This document shows, piece by piece, positions 25,989-34,501 of a stretch of DNA of 64,000 bases (within the stretch, counting starts at the first letter, position 1; every line of letters begins with the position of its first letter). Below the pieces are notes generated by a model that was not told the origin of the DNA, searched no databases, and was given only the letters and a program-made list of their open reading frames with translations. The position numbers and the translations under genes are program-made. The stretch covers positions 248,001-312,000 of the forward strand of contig NZ_JAAIVB010000078.1 in NCBI RefSeq assembly GCF_010974945.1. Reading direction: 5' to 3'. The DNA comes from Noviherbaspirillum galbum (GTDB lineage: Bacteria; Pseudomonadota; Gammaproteobacteria; Burkholderiales; Burkholderiaceae_D).

Positions 25989-28223
25989 ATGACGAGCACA
26001 AAACGATCAACCCGGCAGACTGCCACTCCATTCCTGACCACCGTCATGGTCACTTGCATCCTGAGCGCCTGCGGCGGTTCAGGCGGCGTTGACGGTAATG
26101 CAGGAAGTGGCGCCTCCGACGCGATCGGGTCCACGTCCGGCGCGGTCACGCTTGCCGGCACCTCGACCGTGGTGCCGTCAGGCGCGACAGCCTCCAGCAC
26201 GACTTCCTGGGTGCTGTGCGCCAAGGAAAACAACCTGTGCAAGATTACAGCGCCCTCGACGGTGCGCTTCGGCGCGAACGACACCTACGTCACCAAGACG
26301 CTGACTTCCTCGGTTTCCTGCAGCACCAACGTGTTCGGCGACCCGCTGCCCGGCATCGCCAAGCACTGCGACATCCTGACCGGCGCGACCACCAGCCCCA
26401 CGCCCGCTCCCGCTCCCGCGCCGTCTCCCACGCCGAGCCCGACGCCCGCGCCGACCGGCACCTGGAACTGGTGCGCCAATGAGAACGACCTGTGCGCCGT
26501 GCCGACCGCGTCGACGGTGCGCTTCGGCGCCAACGGCACCTACGTCACCAAGACGGTATCGTCGTCGGTGGCCTGCACCAACACCGTGTTCGGCGACCCG
26601 CTGCCGGGCGTGGCCAAGCACTGCGACATCGTGAGCGGCACGGTTGCCTCGCCGAGCCCGACGCCGGCCCCCGCGCCCAGCCCCACCCCGAGCCCGACGC
26701 CGTCTCCCACGCCGAGCCCGACACCCAGCCCCACGCCGGCACCGGCCGGCACCTGGACGTTCTGCGCCAATGAAAACCAGACCTGCGGCGTGAGCGGCAG
26801 CGCAAGCGTTCGCTTCGGCGCCAACGACACCTATGTCACGAAAACGGTCACGTCGTCCGTCCCCTGCACCAATACCTATTTCGGCGATCCGCTGGTCGGC
26901 GTCGCCAAGCATTGCGACGTGCTCGTCGGCGGCACCATCAGCGCCGCGCCCGCACCGGCTCCGTCGCCCACGCCTTCCCCGACTCCCGCGCCGACACCTT
27001 CGCCCACGCCATCGCCGACGCCCGCACCCACACCCGCGCCCGCACCCACACCCGCGCCCGCACCGGTCGGTTCCGGAACCATCGACAGCATCATCTCGGC
27101 GATGCCGTCCAATTCGTGGAAAATGCTCCCCAACACCATGATGAAGGACGTCTGCCCGCAGCCCTACAACTCGTACGCATGCGAAGCCGTGATGTCCGCA
27201 TGGAGCGGCGGCGCCTATGACAATGCGCGCGACCGGATGGTGGTGTACGGCGGCGGCCATGCCGATTCCTGGTACAACAACATGTTCGCCTTCGACCTCG
27301 GCCAGATGAAGTGGATGCGGCTCTCCGAGATGAGCAGCATTTCGACGGGCGACACGGCCGATGCCTCCTGGCGCGACACGCGCGCCGAAGCCTGCGGCTT
27401 CTATCCGAAGGGCACGATGTCCCTGCCGAGCAGCGTCATGGATTCGACCGGAACGCGCATTGCATTCAGCGCATGCTTCACCGACCCGGTCCTGTCCCAG
27501 CTCGATCTGCAGCAGCCCCGCTCCTCGCATACTTATGGCGGCGTGTTCGTCGATCCGCAAGGCCGGTATTGCTCCATCGGCGAAACCTACTACCTCTCCG
27601 CCAGCGGCTCGCCGGTCAGCGTTTGCTTCGATCCCGCGACGTCCCGCTGGTCGCGCATCGCCGACCGTCCGCAAGGCATCGGCGCTCGTGGACAGACCGC
27701 GGTGGCAGCCAACGGCCACGTCTGGGCCGTGGCCGCGGATGCCGGCTATGTCGGCGAGTACGACCCCGGCACCAATGCCTGGACCCGCTACGGCTACAAC
27801 AACTACGACGGCGGTGGCGGCACCGACATCGACCGCAAGCGCAACCAGCTCTACACCCTCTACCCGAATGGCGATGGCAGCCACTCCCTGCGCCGCTGGG
27901 ACCTGAATTCGCCCGCGAGCCTGAACGCGGCGCAGACGTATTCCACGGTCGCCGCCACCGGCACCGCGCCGACCAACCTCGGCAACCGTCCCGGCATGTC
28001 CTATGCCGACGCGCTGGACAAGTTCTACGCCTGGGGGGGCAACCAGGACGTCTACACGTTCAACCCGGCAACCGCGACTTGGGCCAAGCTGTCTCCCTCC
28101 GGAGACGTGCCCCCCGCGCAGCAGACCTGGGGCACCTACGGCCGCTTCCGCTACAGCACGGCGCGCAAGGTCTTCGTGCTCGTGAACAGCACGACACAGA
28201 ACGTCTACGTCTACAAGCCTTGA
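25989..28223 (+). CDS. Modular lipoprotein: three Cys-containing repeats plus C-terminal beta-propeller-like domain
   Basis: A 744-residue lipoprotein (lipobox LSAC, Cys28). It has three modules of about 60 residues, at about 74-133, 159-217 and 256-315. Each reads W-x2-CA-x-EN-x2-C, VRFGA, YVTK, SSV-x-C, FGDPL-x-G and AKHCD, with four conserved Cys, joined by Pro-Thr-Ser linkers. From about residue 358 a kelch/galactose-oxidase-like propeller follows (RMVVYGGGHAD, MFAFDLGQMKWMR, YVGEYDPGTNAWTRY, KFYAWGGNQDVY). I infer a surface protein binding or modifying glycan; the modules look like small carbohydrate-binding units but I cannot name a family. The ATG at 25989 puts the signal peptide at the N-terminus. 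The next gene has the same modules. Confidence 0.78.
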   Translation: MTSTKRSTRQTATPFLTTVMVTCILSACGGSGGVDGNAGSGASDAIGSTSGAVTLAGTSTVVPSGATASSTTSWVLCAKENNLCKITAPSTVRFGANDTYVTKTLTSSVSCSTNVFGDPLPGIAKHCDILTGATTSPTPAPAPAPSPTPSPTPAPTGTWNWCANENDLCAVPTASTVRFGANGTYVTKTVSSSVACTNTVFGDPLPGVAKHCDIVSGTVASPSPTPAPAPSPTPSPTPSPTPSPTPSPTPAPAGTWTFCANENQTCGVSGSASVRFGANDTYVTKTVTSSVPCTNTYFGDPLVGVAKHCDVLVGGTISAAPAPAPSPTPSPTPAPTPSPTPSPTPAPTPAPAPTPAPAPVGSGTIDSIISAMPSNSWKMLPNTMMKDVCPQPYNSYACEAVMSAWSGGAYDNARDRMVVYGGGHADSWYNNMFAFDLGQMKWMRLSEMSSISTGDTADASWRDTRAEACGFYPKGTMSLPSSVMDSTGTRIAFSACFTDPVLSQLDLQQPRSSHTYGGVFVDPQGRYCSIGETYYLSASGSPVSVCFDPATSRWSRIADRPQGIGARGQTAVAANGHVWAVAADAGYVGEYDPGTNAWTRYGYNNYDGGGGTDIDRKRNQLYTLYPNGDGSHSLRRWDLNSPASLNAAQTYSTVAATGTAPTNLGNRPGMSYADALDKFYAWGGNQDVYTFNPATATWAKLSPSGDVPPAQQTWGTYGRFRYSTARKVFVLVNSTTQNVYVYKP
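26349..26645 (+). repeat. Near-identical DNA segment shared with 29035-29367 (copy 1)
   Basis: The end of module 1, the linker and all of module 2 of this gene match the end of module 2, the linker and module 3 of the next gene, with about six mismatches by eye. The next gene has an in-frame insertion of 36 bases in the linker. Silent sites are conserved, which points to recent duplication or gene conversion rather than protein-level selection. Confidence 0.85.
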
Positions 28224-28458
28224 TGCCGCTTCAGCGATCCTGATGCGCGACCCGGATGCTCCGCCCCGACCATCGACCATGGCGGCGAGGACATCCGGGA
28301 CGCAAGACGGAATGCCCATGACAAGAACGAAAGCGAGGGACACCATGCACGCGCCATACCCCTCCGGCTGACCTCCCCCACCCCCGCCATCGACATTCCG
28401 CCGGACGCCCTCATTCCGGCGACGATCATCAACCCGCCCTGAGACCAGGGTTGCGATA

Positions 28459-31400
28459 ATGGAAAACCCCATGAACAGATTGCCATTCCAGCGAAAAATG
28501 GAATTACTCTCCACCTTGCTTGCCAGCGCCGCGCTGTCCGCCTGCGGCGGCGGGTCCGATGGCGGGCCGCAGTCCGGCGCCACGGATGCGGGTGGCACGA
28601 GCTTCGTCGCGGCGACCGCGACCGTTTCCGCAAGCTGGACTTTCTGCGCCAACGAGAACGATCTCTGCAAGATCAACACCCCGGCGACCGTGCGCTTCGG
28701 CGCCAATGGCGTCTTTGTGACCAAGTCGGTATCGAGCTCGGTCGCCTGTACGACGCGCGTCTTCGGCGACCCGCTGCCTGGCGTCGCCAAGCACTGCGAC
28801 GTGATTTCTTCCAGCCCGACGCCGAGTCCCACGCCCAGCCCGACCCCGTCGCCCACGCCGTCGCCCACCCCCGCGCCGTCGGCAACCGGCACCTGGAACT
28901 GGTGCGCCAACGAGAACGATACCTGCCAGGTTGCTGCCGCGACCACGGTCCGCTACGGCGCGAACGACACCTACGTCACCAGGAGCGTATCGTCGTCGGT
29001 GGCCTGTACCAACACCGTTTTCGGCGACCCGTTGCCCGGCATCGCCAAGCACTGCGACATCCTGACCGGTTCGACCACCAGCCCCACGCCCGCTCCGGCT
29101 CCCGCGCCGTCTCCCACGCCGAGCCCGACACCCAGCCCGACGCCGAGTCCCACGTCGAGCCCGACGCCCGCGCCGACCGGCACCTGGAACTGGTGCGCCA
29201 ACGAGAACGACATGTGCGCCGTGCCGACCGCGTCGACGGTGCGCTTCGGCGCCAACGGCACCTACGTCACCAAGACGGTATCGTCGTCGGTGGCCTGCAC
29301 CAACACCGTGTTCGGTGACCCGCTGCCGGGCGTGGCCAAGCACTGCGACATCGTGAGCGGCACGGTCTCGTCGCCCAGCCCGACGCCGGCTCCCACCCCG
29401 AGCCCCACCCCGAGCCCGACGCCGGCCCCCACGCCGAGCCCGGCACCTAGCCCCACGCCGGCACCCGCGCCCTTGCCATCCGGCTCCACGATCACGAACA
29501 TCCGCATCGACAGCCTGGCGTCGTCCTCGCAGTCCAGCGTCCCGGTCACCTTCGGCCAGGCCTTCGCCCCCGGCGCCCTGCTGCCCACCGACGGCCTCAG
29601 CGGCACCCTGTCCAACGGCACCACCGTGCCCGTCCAGGTCGAGACCAAGGCCACCCACCCCGACGGCAGCGTGCGCCATGCCATCCTCTCCGCCGTGGTG
29701 CCCTCCATGAGCGCCGGCCAGTCCCTCACGCTCAACCTCGTCAAGGCCGCCTCCGCCACCGCCACCGGCAGCGCGCCTACCCCGGCCGCCCTGCTCAACG
29801 CCGGCTTCACCGCCAGCGCCAGCATCAACCTCGGTGGCGTCCAGTACTCCGCTTCCGCCGACGCCGCCCTCAAGAGCGGCGCCTACACCACCTGGCTCTC
29901 CGGCCCCCTGGCCAGCGAGTGGATCGTCAACGTGCCCCTGACCACCTCGTCCGGCACCGCCCATCCGCACCTCATGGCCCGCTTCGCCATCCGCAGCTAC
30001 GCCGGCTTGAACCGCGCCCGCGTCGACGTCACCATCGAGAACAACTGGGCCTACGAACCCAATCCTTCCAACCTCACCTACGACGTGCAGCTGCTCGTCG
30101 GCGGCACCGCCGCCTACACCAAGACCGGCATGACGCATTACCACCATGCCCGCTGGCGCAAGGAACTATGGTGGGGCGCCGCGCCGCAGACCCACCTGGT
30201 GCACAACACCGCCTATCTCAAGGCCAGCCGCGCCATCCCCAACTATGACCCGTCCGTGGTCGTCTCCGGCACGGCCATTTCCGACATCAAGACCAGCTGG
30301 ACCGGCGCCAAGACCGAACCCATGGGCCCCGGCCTGGCCGCGCCCTACATGCCCGACACCGGCGGCCGCCCCGACATCGGCCTGCAACCGGCCTGGACGG
30401 TGATGTACCTGCTCTCGGGCAGCAAGGACGTCAAGGACGCCGCCTTCGGCACGGCCACCCTGGCCGGCAGCTGGCCGATCCACTACCGCGACCGCAACAC
30501 CGACCGCCCGCTGAGCATCCTCAACTACCCGTATGCCAGCCTGCTGGCCAATGCCGGCGACATGGTCAACCCGGCCACCGGCAAGAGCGAAGCCTTCCCG
30601 GCCTGCAGCAACTGCGCCACCGCCATCACGCCGGACGCGTCGCACCAGCCGGACTTCTCGTATGTGCCCTACCTGCTCACCGGCGACTACTACCACCTGG
30701 AAGAGCTGCAGTTCTGGGCGATGTACGACGTGTTCCAGTACACGCCGGCCTACCGCAACTTCTCGGCCGGACTGGTGAAGTCCGACCAGGTGCGCGGCCA
30801 GGCGTGGGCCATGCGCATGCTGGCCGAAGCCGCCTACATCACGCCGGACAAGGACGCGCTGAAGTCGCAGTTCACCACCTTCCTGTCGAACAACCTGGAC
30901 TGGTTCAATGCCAGCTACGTTGGCTCGGCGGCGAGCACGCCCAATGCGCTGGGGGTGCTGACCAACGGCTATGCCCTGGCGTACAACAACGCCACCGGCG
31001 TGGCGCCGTGGCAGGACGACTTCTTCACGTCGGCCATCGGCCGCGCCAACGAGCTGGGCTTCACGAAGGCGCAGAGCCTGCTGGCGTGGAAGGGCAAGTT
31101 CCCGGTGGCGCGCATGCTGGACGCGGGCTTCTGCTGGATCTACGGCGCGAACTACAGCATGAACATGCGCGACAGCAGCGCGTCGGCGTTCTACACGACG
31201 ATGAGCCAGGTGTACCAGTCGACGATTCCGTCGACGCAGACGTCGCTGGCCTGCGGCGGCAGCGACATGGCCGCGGCGCTGGGCTTGTCGGTGGGGGAGA
31301 TGCTGGGGTACTCGTCGTCGAACACGGGGTATCCGTCGAACATGCAGCCGGCGCTGGCGTACAGCGTGGATGGGGGGACGGCGAATGCGGCGAGCGCGTG

Positions 31401-31473
31401 GCAGAAGTTCATGCAGCGGTCGGTGAAGCCGGATTACCAGAACGGGCCGCAGTTTGCGATTGTGCCGCGGTGA
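28459..31473 (+). CDS. Modular lipoprotein: three Cys-containing repeats plus large putative polysaccharide-active domain
   Basis: A 1004-residue lipoprotein (lipobox LSAC, Cys29) with three modules like those of the upstream gene, at about 60-117, 146-204 and 243-301, on Pro-rich linkers. From about residue 348 a different C-terminal part begins with a beta domain (VPVTFGQAFAPGALLP, KATHPDGSVRHAILS) like the N-terminal RIFT barrel of YetA/rhamnogalacturonan-lyase-type proteins. It continues into a helical, Trp/Tyr-rich half (ELQFWAMYDVFQYTP, RGQAWAMRMLAEAAY) resembling lyase toroids. I infer a surface polysaccharide-degrading or -binding protein. Catalytic residues cannot be assigned. No clear ribosome site precedes the ATG. 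Codons shift to G-ending in the last 120. Confidence 0.75.
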   Translation: MENPMNRLPFQRKMELLSTLLASAALSACGGGSDGGPQSGATDAGGTSFVAATATVSASWTFCANENDLCKINTPATVRFGANGVFVTKSVSSSVACTTRVFGDPLPGVAKHCDVISSSPTPSPTPSPTPSPTPSPTPAPSATGTWNWCANENDTCQVAAATTVRYGANDTYVTRSVSSSVACTNTVFGDPLPGIAKHCDILTGSTTSPTPAPAPAPSPTPSPTPSPTPSPTSSPTPAPTGTWNWCANENDMCAVPTASTVRFGANGTYVTKTVSSSVACTNTVFGDPLPGVAKHCDIVSGTVSSPSPTPAPTPSPTPSPTPAPTPSPAPSPTPAPAPLPSGSTITNIRIDSLASSSQSSVPVTFGQAFAPGALLPTDGLSGTLSNGTTVPVQVETKATHPDGSVRHAILSAVVPSMSAGQSLTLNLVKAASATATGSAPTPAALLNAGFTASASINLGGVQYSASADAALKSGAYTTWLSGPLASEWIVNVPLTTSSGTAHPHLMARFAIRSYAGLNRARVDVTIENNWAYEPNPSNLTYDVQLLVGGTAAYTKTGMTHYHHARWRKELWWGAAPQTHLVHNTAYLKASRAIPNYDPSVVVSGTAISDIKTSWTGAKTEPMGPGLAAPYMPDTGGRPDIGLQPAWTVMYLLSGSKDVKDAAFGTATLAGSWPIHYRDRNTDRPLSILNYPYASLLANAGDMVNPATGKSEAFPACSNCATAITPDASHQPDFSYVPYLLTGDYYHLEELQFWAMYDVFQYTPAYRNFSAGLVKSDQVRGQAWAMRMLAEAAYITPDKDALKSQFTTFLSNNLDWFNASYVGSAASTPNALGVLTNGYALAYNNATGVAPWQDDFFTSAIGRANELGFTKAQSLLAWKGKFPVARMLDAGFCWIYGANYSMNMRDSSASAFYTTMSQVYQSTIPSTQTSLACGGSDMAAALGLSVGEMLGYSSSNTGYPSNMQPALAYSVDGGTANAASAWQKFMQRSVKPDYQNGPQFAIVPR
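29035..29367 (+). repeat. Near-identical DNA segment shared with 26349-26645 (copy 2)
   Basis: Counterpart of the segment in the upstream lipoprotein gene. It carries a 36-base in-frame linker expansion (12 residues of Pro-Thr-Ser) relative to copy 1. Confidence 0.85.
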
Positions 31474-31493
31474 TGTGAGATGAGAGGGGGGGC

Positions 31494-31772
31494 GTGTCTC
31501 TCCGGTGACCCGGGTGCGGCTCCCACTCCGGGGGGACTTGCCGGGGCTGGTCCCGGCGGCCCAGGTACTTTCTTTATCAGCAGATAAAGAAAGTACCCAA
31601 AGAAAGCTGCTCTCACCCCCATGTGGGAGCCACTTCGAGCGACCTTGTTCGATTGTTTGAGCGGATGCGGTTCTCCACGGTAGTAATTACCTGAAAGGCA
31701 GATGATGGTTTGACCTCCTGCCGCATCGGCATGACTCGAACCTGTCCCGACGACGGGGAGCACCTTCCTGCT
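31494..31772. repeat. Composite intergenic repeat, copy A (about 280 bp)
   Basis: It begins GTGTCTCTCCGGTGACCCG and ends in CCCGACGACGGGGAGCA. It matches copy B (57563-57845) along its whole length and copy C (47010-47150) over the first half. Internal blocks include GGGGCTGGTCCCGGCGGCCC, a GTACTTTCTTT hairpin and GGTAGTAATTACCTGAAAGG. There is no ORF with coding character and no transposase. The 31474-32099 gap contains this, one REP element, and nothing else I can identify. Confidence 0.85.
31565..31596. other. Perfect 14-bp hairpin inside repeat copy A
   Basis: GTACTTTCTTTATC and GATAAAGAAAGTAC flank an AGCA loop. In copy B the arms are separated by an extra 12-16 bases with CCCTAGG, so copy A looks like a trimmed derivative or vice versa. 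It could act as a bidirectional terminator-like structure. Confidence 0.75.
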
Positions 31773-31794
31773 CCCGTCATTCCCGCCTACTCCT

Positions 31795-31829
31795 GTCATT
31801 CCCGCGAAGGCGGGAATCCCATTTCGGTC
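31795..31829. repeat. REP-like inverted repeat, copy R2
   Basis: GTCATTCCCGCG-A-AGGCGGGAAT followed by CCCATTTCGGTC. A truncated half-copy (GTCATTCCCGCC) lies just upstream, near 31776. Confidence 0.85.
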
Positions 31830-32099
31830 GTCTAGAGAAACGCACCATGTCATTTCCCCTTCATGGAAATGACCCTGTCTGGCACAGCCTGGGGAAGTAA
31901 GGAGCATGGCAATCTCTCCTCCTGCAACCTCCAATCCTCCAGTCCTCCCCTCCCAATCTTTCGCAACGGCATGTCAGGCATTGTGCAAACGCAAGTCCAA
32001 GCCCGTTGCTTTGACGATAATTGAGCAGTTTCCAGATTCCGACAAAACTGCCTTGCTCCTGACCCGCCGCGCAGGGAGCGTCGTCACTTTACTCAAGCC

Positions 32100-33557
32100 A
32101 TGAACAAGTCCGTTTCCACTACGGCGGGGGCCATCCTCGTGCTGGCCGTGCGCTGGGTCGATCGCCTGATCGGTCTCGTGAGCACAATCATCCTTGCACG
32201 CTTGCTGCTGCCCGAGGACTTCGGGGTTGTTGCCATGGCGTCGATCGTCGTCGGCCTGATTGACGTCTTCCTGGATTTCGGAGTCGGCATCACGCTGGTC
32301 CAGAACAGCAAGGCGACCCAGGAGGACTACGATGCGGCGTGGACGCTGCGGCTCTTGCAGTCGATGGCTGTTGCGGCCATCGTATTCGGGTCGTCCTGGC
32401 CCGCCGCGGCGTATTTCGGTGACCCGCGCGTTACCCTCGTCGTGCAGGCGCTGTCGGCTGCCGTGCTCATCGGCGGGCTGGAAAACATCGGCATCGTCAG
32501 CTTCCAAAAGAACTTCGAGTTCGGACAGGAATTCAAGTTCTTCCTGATCCGCAGGGTATGCGGTTTTGCCATCACCATCGCCGCCGCATTCCTGCTCAAG
32601 AGTTACTGGGCGCTGGTCATCGGCACCCTGGCAACGAAGATCGCCGGCGTCATCGGCAGCTATGTCATGCACGACATGCGGCCGAAACCGAATTTCCAGC
32701 GCCTGCACGGCATGTTGTCCTTCTCCACCTGGAACCTGCTGCGCAGCATCGGCGGGTATCTCAGCGAAAACCTGCACCGCCTGCTGGTTGGCAATCGCGA
32801 GGCCACCAAGGTGATGGGCGCCTATACCCTGTCTGCCGAAATCTCCGCGATTCCTTCCACCGAGCTGCTCGCACCGCTGAACCGGGTGCTGTTCCCGCTC
32901 ATGGTCCTGGTCAAGGATGATCCCGTCAAGCTCAAGCGGGCCTTCTTTCTGTCGATGGGAATTCAGGTGATGATCGGCGTGCCCGCCGCCGTGGGGCTCG
33001 CATTGATCGCCCCGGAGGTAGTGGCCTTGCTGCTGGGGGAGCAGTGGAGCATGGTCGTCCCATTCATCCAGATCATGGGCTTCATCAATATCGCCGGTGC
33101 CTTGAATGCCAGCCCGGTCTATCTGTTCCTGACCCTGGGCAAGGCGAGGATTTCCGCCATCCATTCATGGAGCCAGGTGCTTCTGCTGCTGGTAGCGGTG
33201 CTGTTGATCGTGCCTGGTGCCGGCGCGCTGCAGATTTCCGAGCTGAGGCTGGGTGTTGCAGTCGCCGGCTTCTTCGTCATGATGTTTTTCGTGTATCGCA
33301 GTTTTCCGGCGTGGAGCATCATGGACATGCTCGCGACCGTCTGGCGGCCCTGCACGGCTTCCCTGGTCATGGCGGGGGTGCTGCTTCATCTGCCTGACGT
33401 GTCGGGCTATCCCTTGTCCTTGCAAGTTGCGTTCAAGATTGCATCGGGTGTCATGGCCTATAGCCTGAGCTTGCTAGTGTTGTGGTATTTCGCGCGGAGC
33501 GACGATGGCGCGGAGAGCTATGTGCTCAGAAAGTTTGGAATGATGAAAGGGGCTTGA
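32100..33557 (+). CDS. Wzx-type oligosaccharide flippase
   Basis: A 485-residue polytopic membrane protein with 12-14 predicted helices, in the MOP superfamily (WzxC/RfbX-like). The start reads ILVLAVRWVDRLIGLVSTII, followed by LARLLLPEDFGVVAMASIVV, a typical Wzx opening. It should flip the undecaprenyl-linked repeat unit to the periplasm. No strong ribosome site is visible; CAGGGAG lies about 20 bases upstream. It follows the repeat-rich gap and appears to be expressed alone. Its C-terminal cytoplasmic tail is short and basic. Confidence 0.9.
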   Translation: MNKSVSTTAGAILVLAVRWVDRLIGLVSTIILARLLLPEDFGVVAMASIVVGLIDVFLDFGVGITLVQNSKATQEDYDAAWTLRLLQSMAVAAIVFGSSWPAAAYFGDPRVTLVVQALSAAVLIGGLENIGIVSFQKNFEFGQEFKFFLIRRVCGFAITIAAAFLLKSYWALVIGTLATKIAGVIGSYVMHDMRPKPNFQRLHGMLSFSTWNLLRSIGGYLSENLHRLLVGNREATKVMGAYTLSAEISAIPSTELLAPLNRVLFPLMVLVKDDPVKLKRAFFLSMGIQVMIGVPAAVGLALIAPEVVALLLGEQWSMVVPFIQIMGFINIAGALNASPVYLFLTLGKARISAIHSWSQVLLLLVAVLLIVPGAGALQISELRLGVAVAGFFVMMFFVYRSFPAWSIMDMLATVWRPCTASLVMAGVLLHLPDVSGYPLSLQVAFKIASGVMAYSLSLLVLWYFARSDDGAESYVLRKFGMMKGA

Positions 33558-33696
33558 GCTTTTCCTTTTCAAGCCATGAAACCTGGGCCGGACTTGCCGG
33601 CCAAATCACCCCGTTCACCCCTTTGCTGCGTGTAGCGCTTTCAACCGCGGCGCTGACACTGCCGGTGTCAGGTCGCCGCCGTCCCCGTTATTCAAC

Positions 33697-33724
33697 GTCA
33701 TTCCCGCGAAGGCGGGAATCCCAT
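33697..33724. repeat. REP-like inverted repeat, copy R3
   Basis: GTCATTCCCGCG-A-AGGCGGGAAT followed by CCCAT, placed between the convergent flippase and TPR genes. Confidence 0.85.
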
Positions 33725-33754
33725 GTCTACGCCGGCATTGGACGTCCGGCCAGT

Positions 33755-34501
33755 TTATTGCGCAGTGCTTTTCCCGTCTTGAACTGGAACAGCGTCAGGC
33801 GAAGCAGCCACCGAGGCCGGCGATTTTTCTTCTACCGCATTCGCCGCCGACGCTTCCTGCCACTTCCCAAGTTCTTCCAGCTTCTTGCGCAGTGCCGGCA
33901 GGGGATAGCCTCGGGAATAGGCGACCTGAGCGTATTTGTTCGCCTGCTCGTAGTCTTTTTCCTTCAGGTAGACCACGCCGAGGTTGTAGTTGGCAGAGGC
34001 ATTGTACGGCTCGAGTTCGACAGCCCGCTTCATCATGGCGATGGCTTGTTCGGTATGTCCTGCTTGTGCGAGGAAGTGTCCGTATGCCATGTACACCAGG
34101 CCGTCATGCGGCTTGAAGCGCAAGGCCCGTTCGAAATAGCAGGTTACCGTGTAATTCGCTCCCTTCGGCTTGGGCGTGTGTTCTCGCAAGGCGAGACGTG
34201 CCATGGCATCGAGGGCACGCAGGTGGTTGGGGAATGCGCGCAGGGTGTAGTCGATGTCGCCGGCAACGCTGCCGGTCACACTCTTGGTCAAGGCCTCGAC
34301 TTGCGATGTGAAGTGATGCTTTTCCACGATCGGCAGGTTTTGCCGTTCCGATGGGCTGCGATAGTCGTAGGGGCCGAAGCCGTTGCTCAGTTCGCCGCAG
34401 CTTATGCCATCGAACTGCGCCTGCGCCAGCGTCGATGCCACGATGCCGGCAAGCGCAACGATCAGCCGCAGTGGCTTGCGTTCAGGATAAAGGTTTTTCA
34501 T
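33755..34501 (-). CDS. Secreted TPR-repeat protein
   Basis: A 248-residue protein with a signal peptide (LRLIVALAGIVASTLAQA, then QFDG) and three to four tetratricopeptide repeats (YFERALRFKPHDGLVYMAYG, AIAMMKRAVELEPYNASANY). Two cysteines (SCGEL, TCYFE) may pair. The C-terminus is Ala/Pro/Ser-rich and likely disordered. It probably acts as a periplasmic adaptor. I place the start at the ATG at 34501; a TTG two codons earlier is possible. It overlaps the upstream glycosyltransferase by 20 bases and is last in the six-gene minus operon. Confidence 0.78.
   Translation of the reverse strand: MKNLYPERKPLRLIVALAGIVASTLAQAQFDGISCGELSNGFGPYDYRSPSERQNLPIVEKHHFTSQVEALTKSVTGSVAGDIDYTLRAFPNHLRALDAMARLALREHTPKPKGANYTVTCYFERALRFKPHDGLVYMAYGHFLAQAGHTEQAIAMMKRAVELEPYNASANYNLGVVYLKEKDYEQANKYAQVAYSRGYPLPALRKKLEELGKWQEASAANAVEEKSPASVAASPDAVPVQDGKSTAQ

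Noticed and set aside
26400-27060. Short tandem repeats resembling a CRISPR array
   Set aside because: The repeats are in-frame Pro-Thr-Ser linker codons of variable length with no unique spacers.
26178-28946. Minus-strand open frame of 922 codons across the modular lipoprotein genes
   Set aside because: Its Gly/Arg-rich sequence is the complement of the Pro-Thr-Ser linkers; it has no domain and spans two real genes.
31474-32099. Insertion sequence in the repeat-rich gap
   Set aside because: No transposase frame, terminal inverted repeats or target duplication could be seen; it is kept as a dispersed repeat instead.
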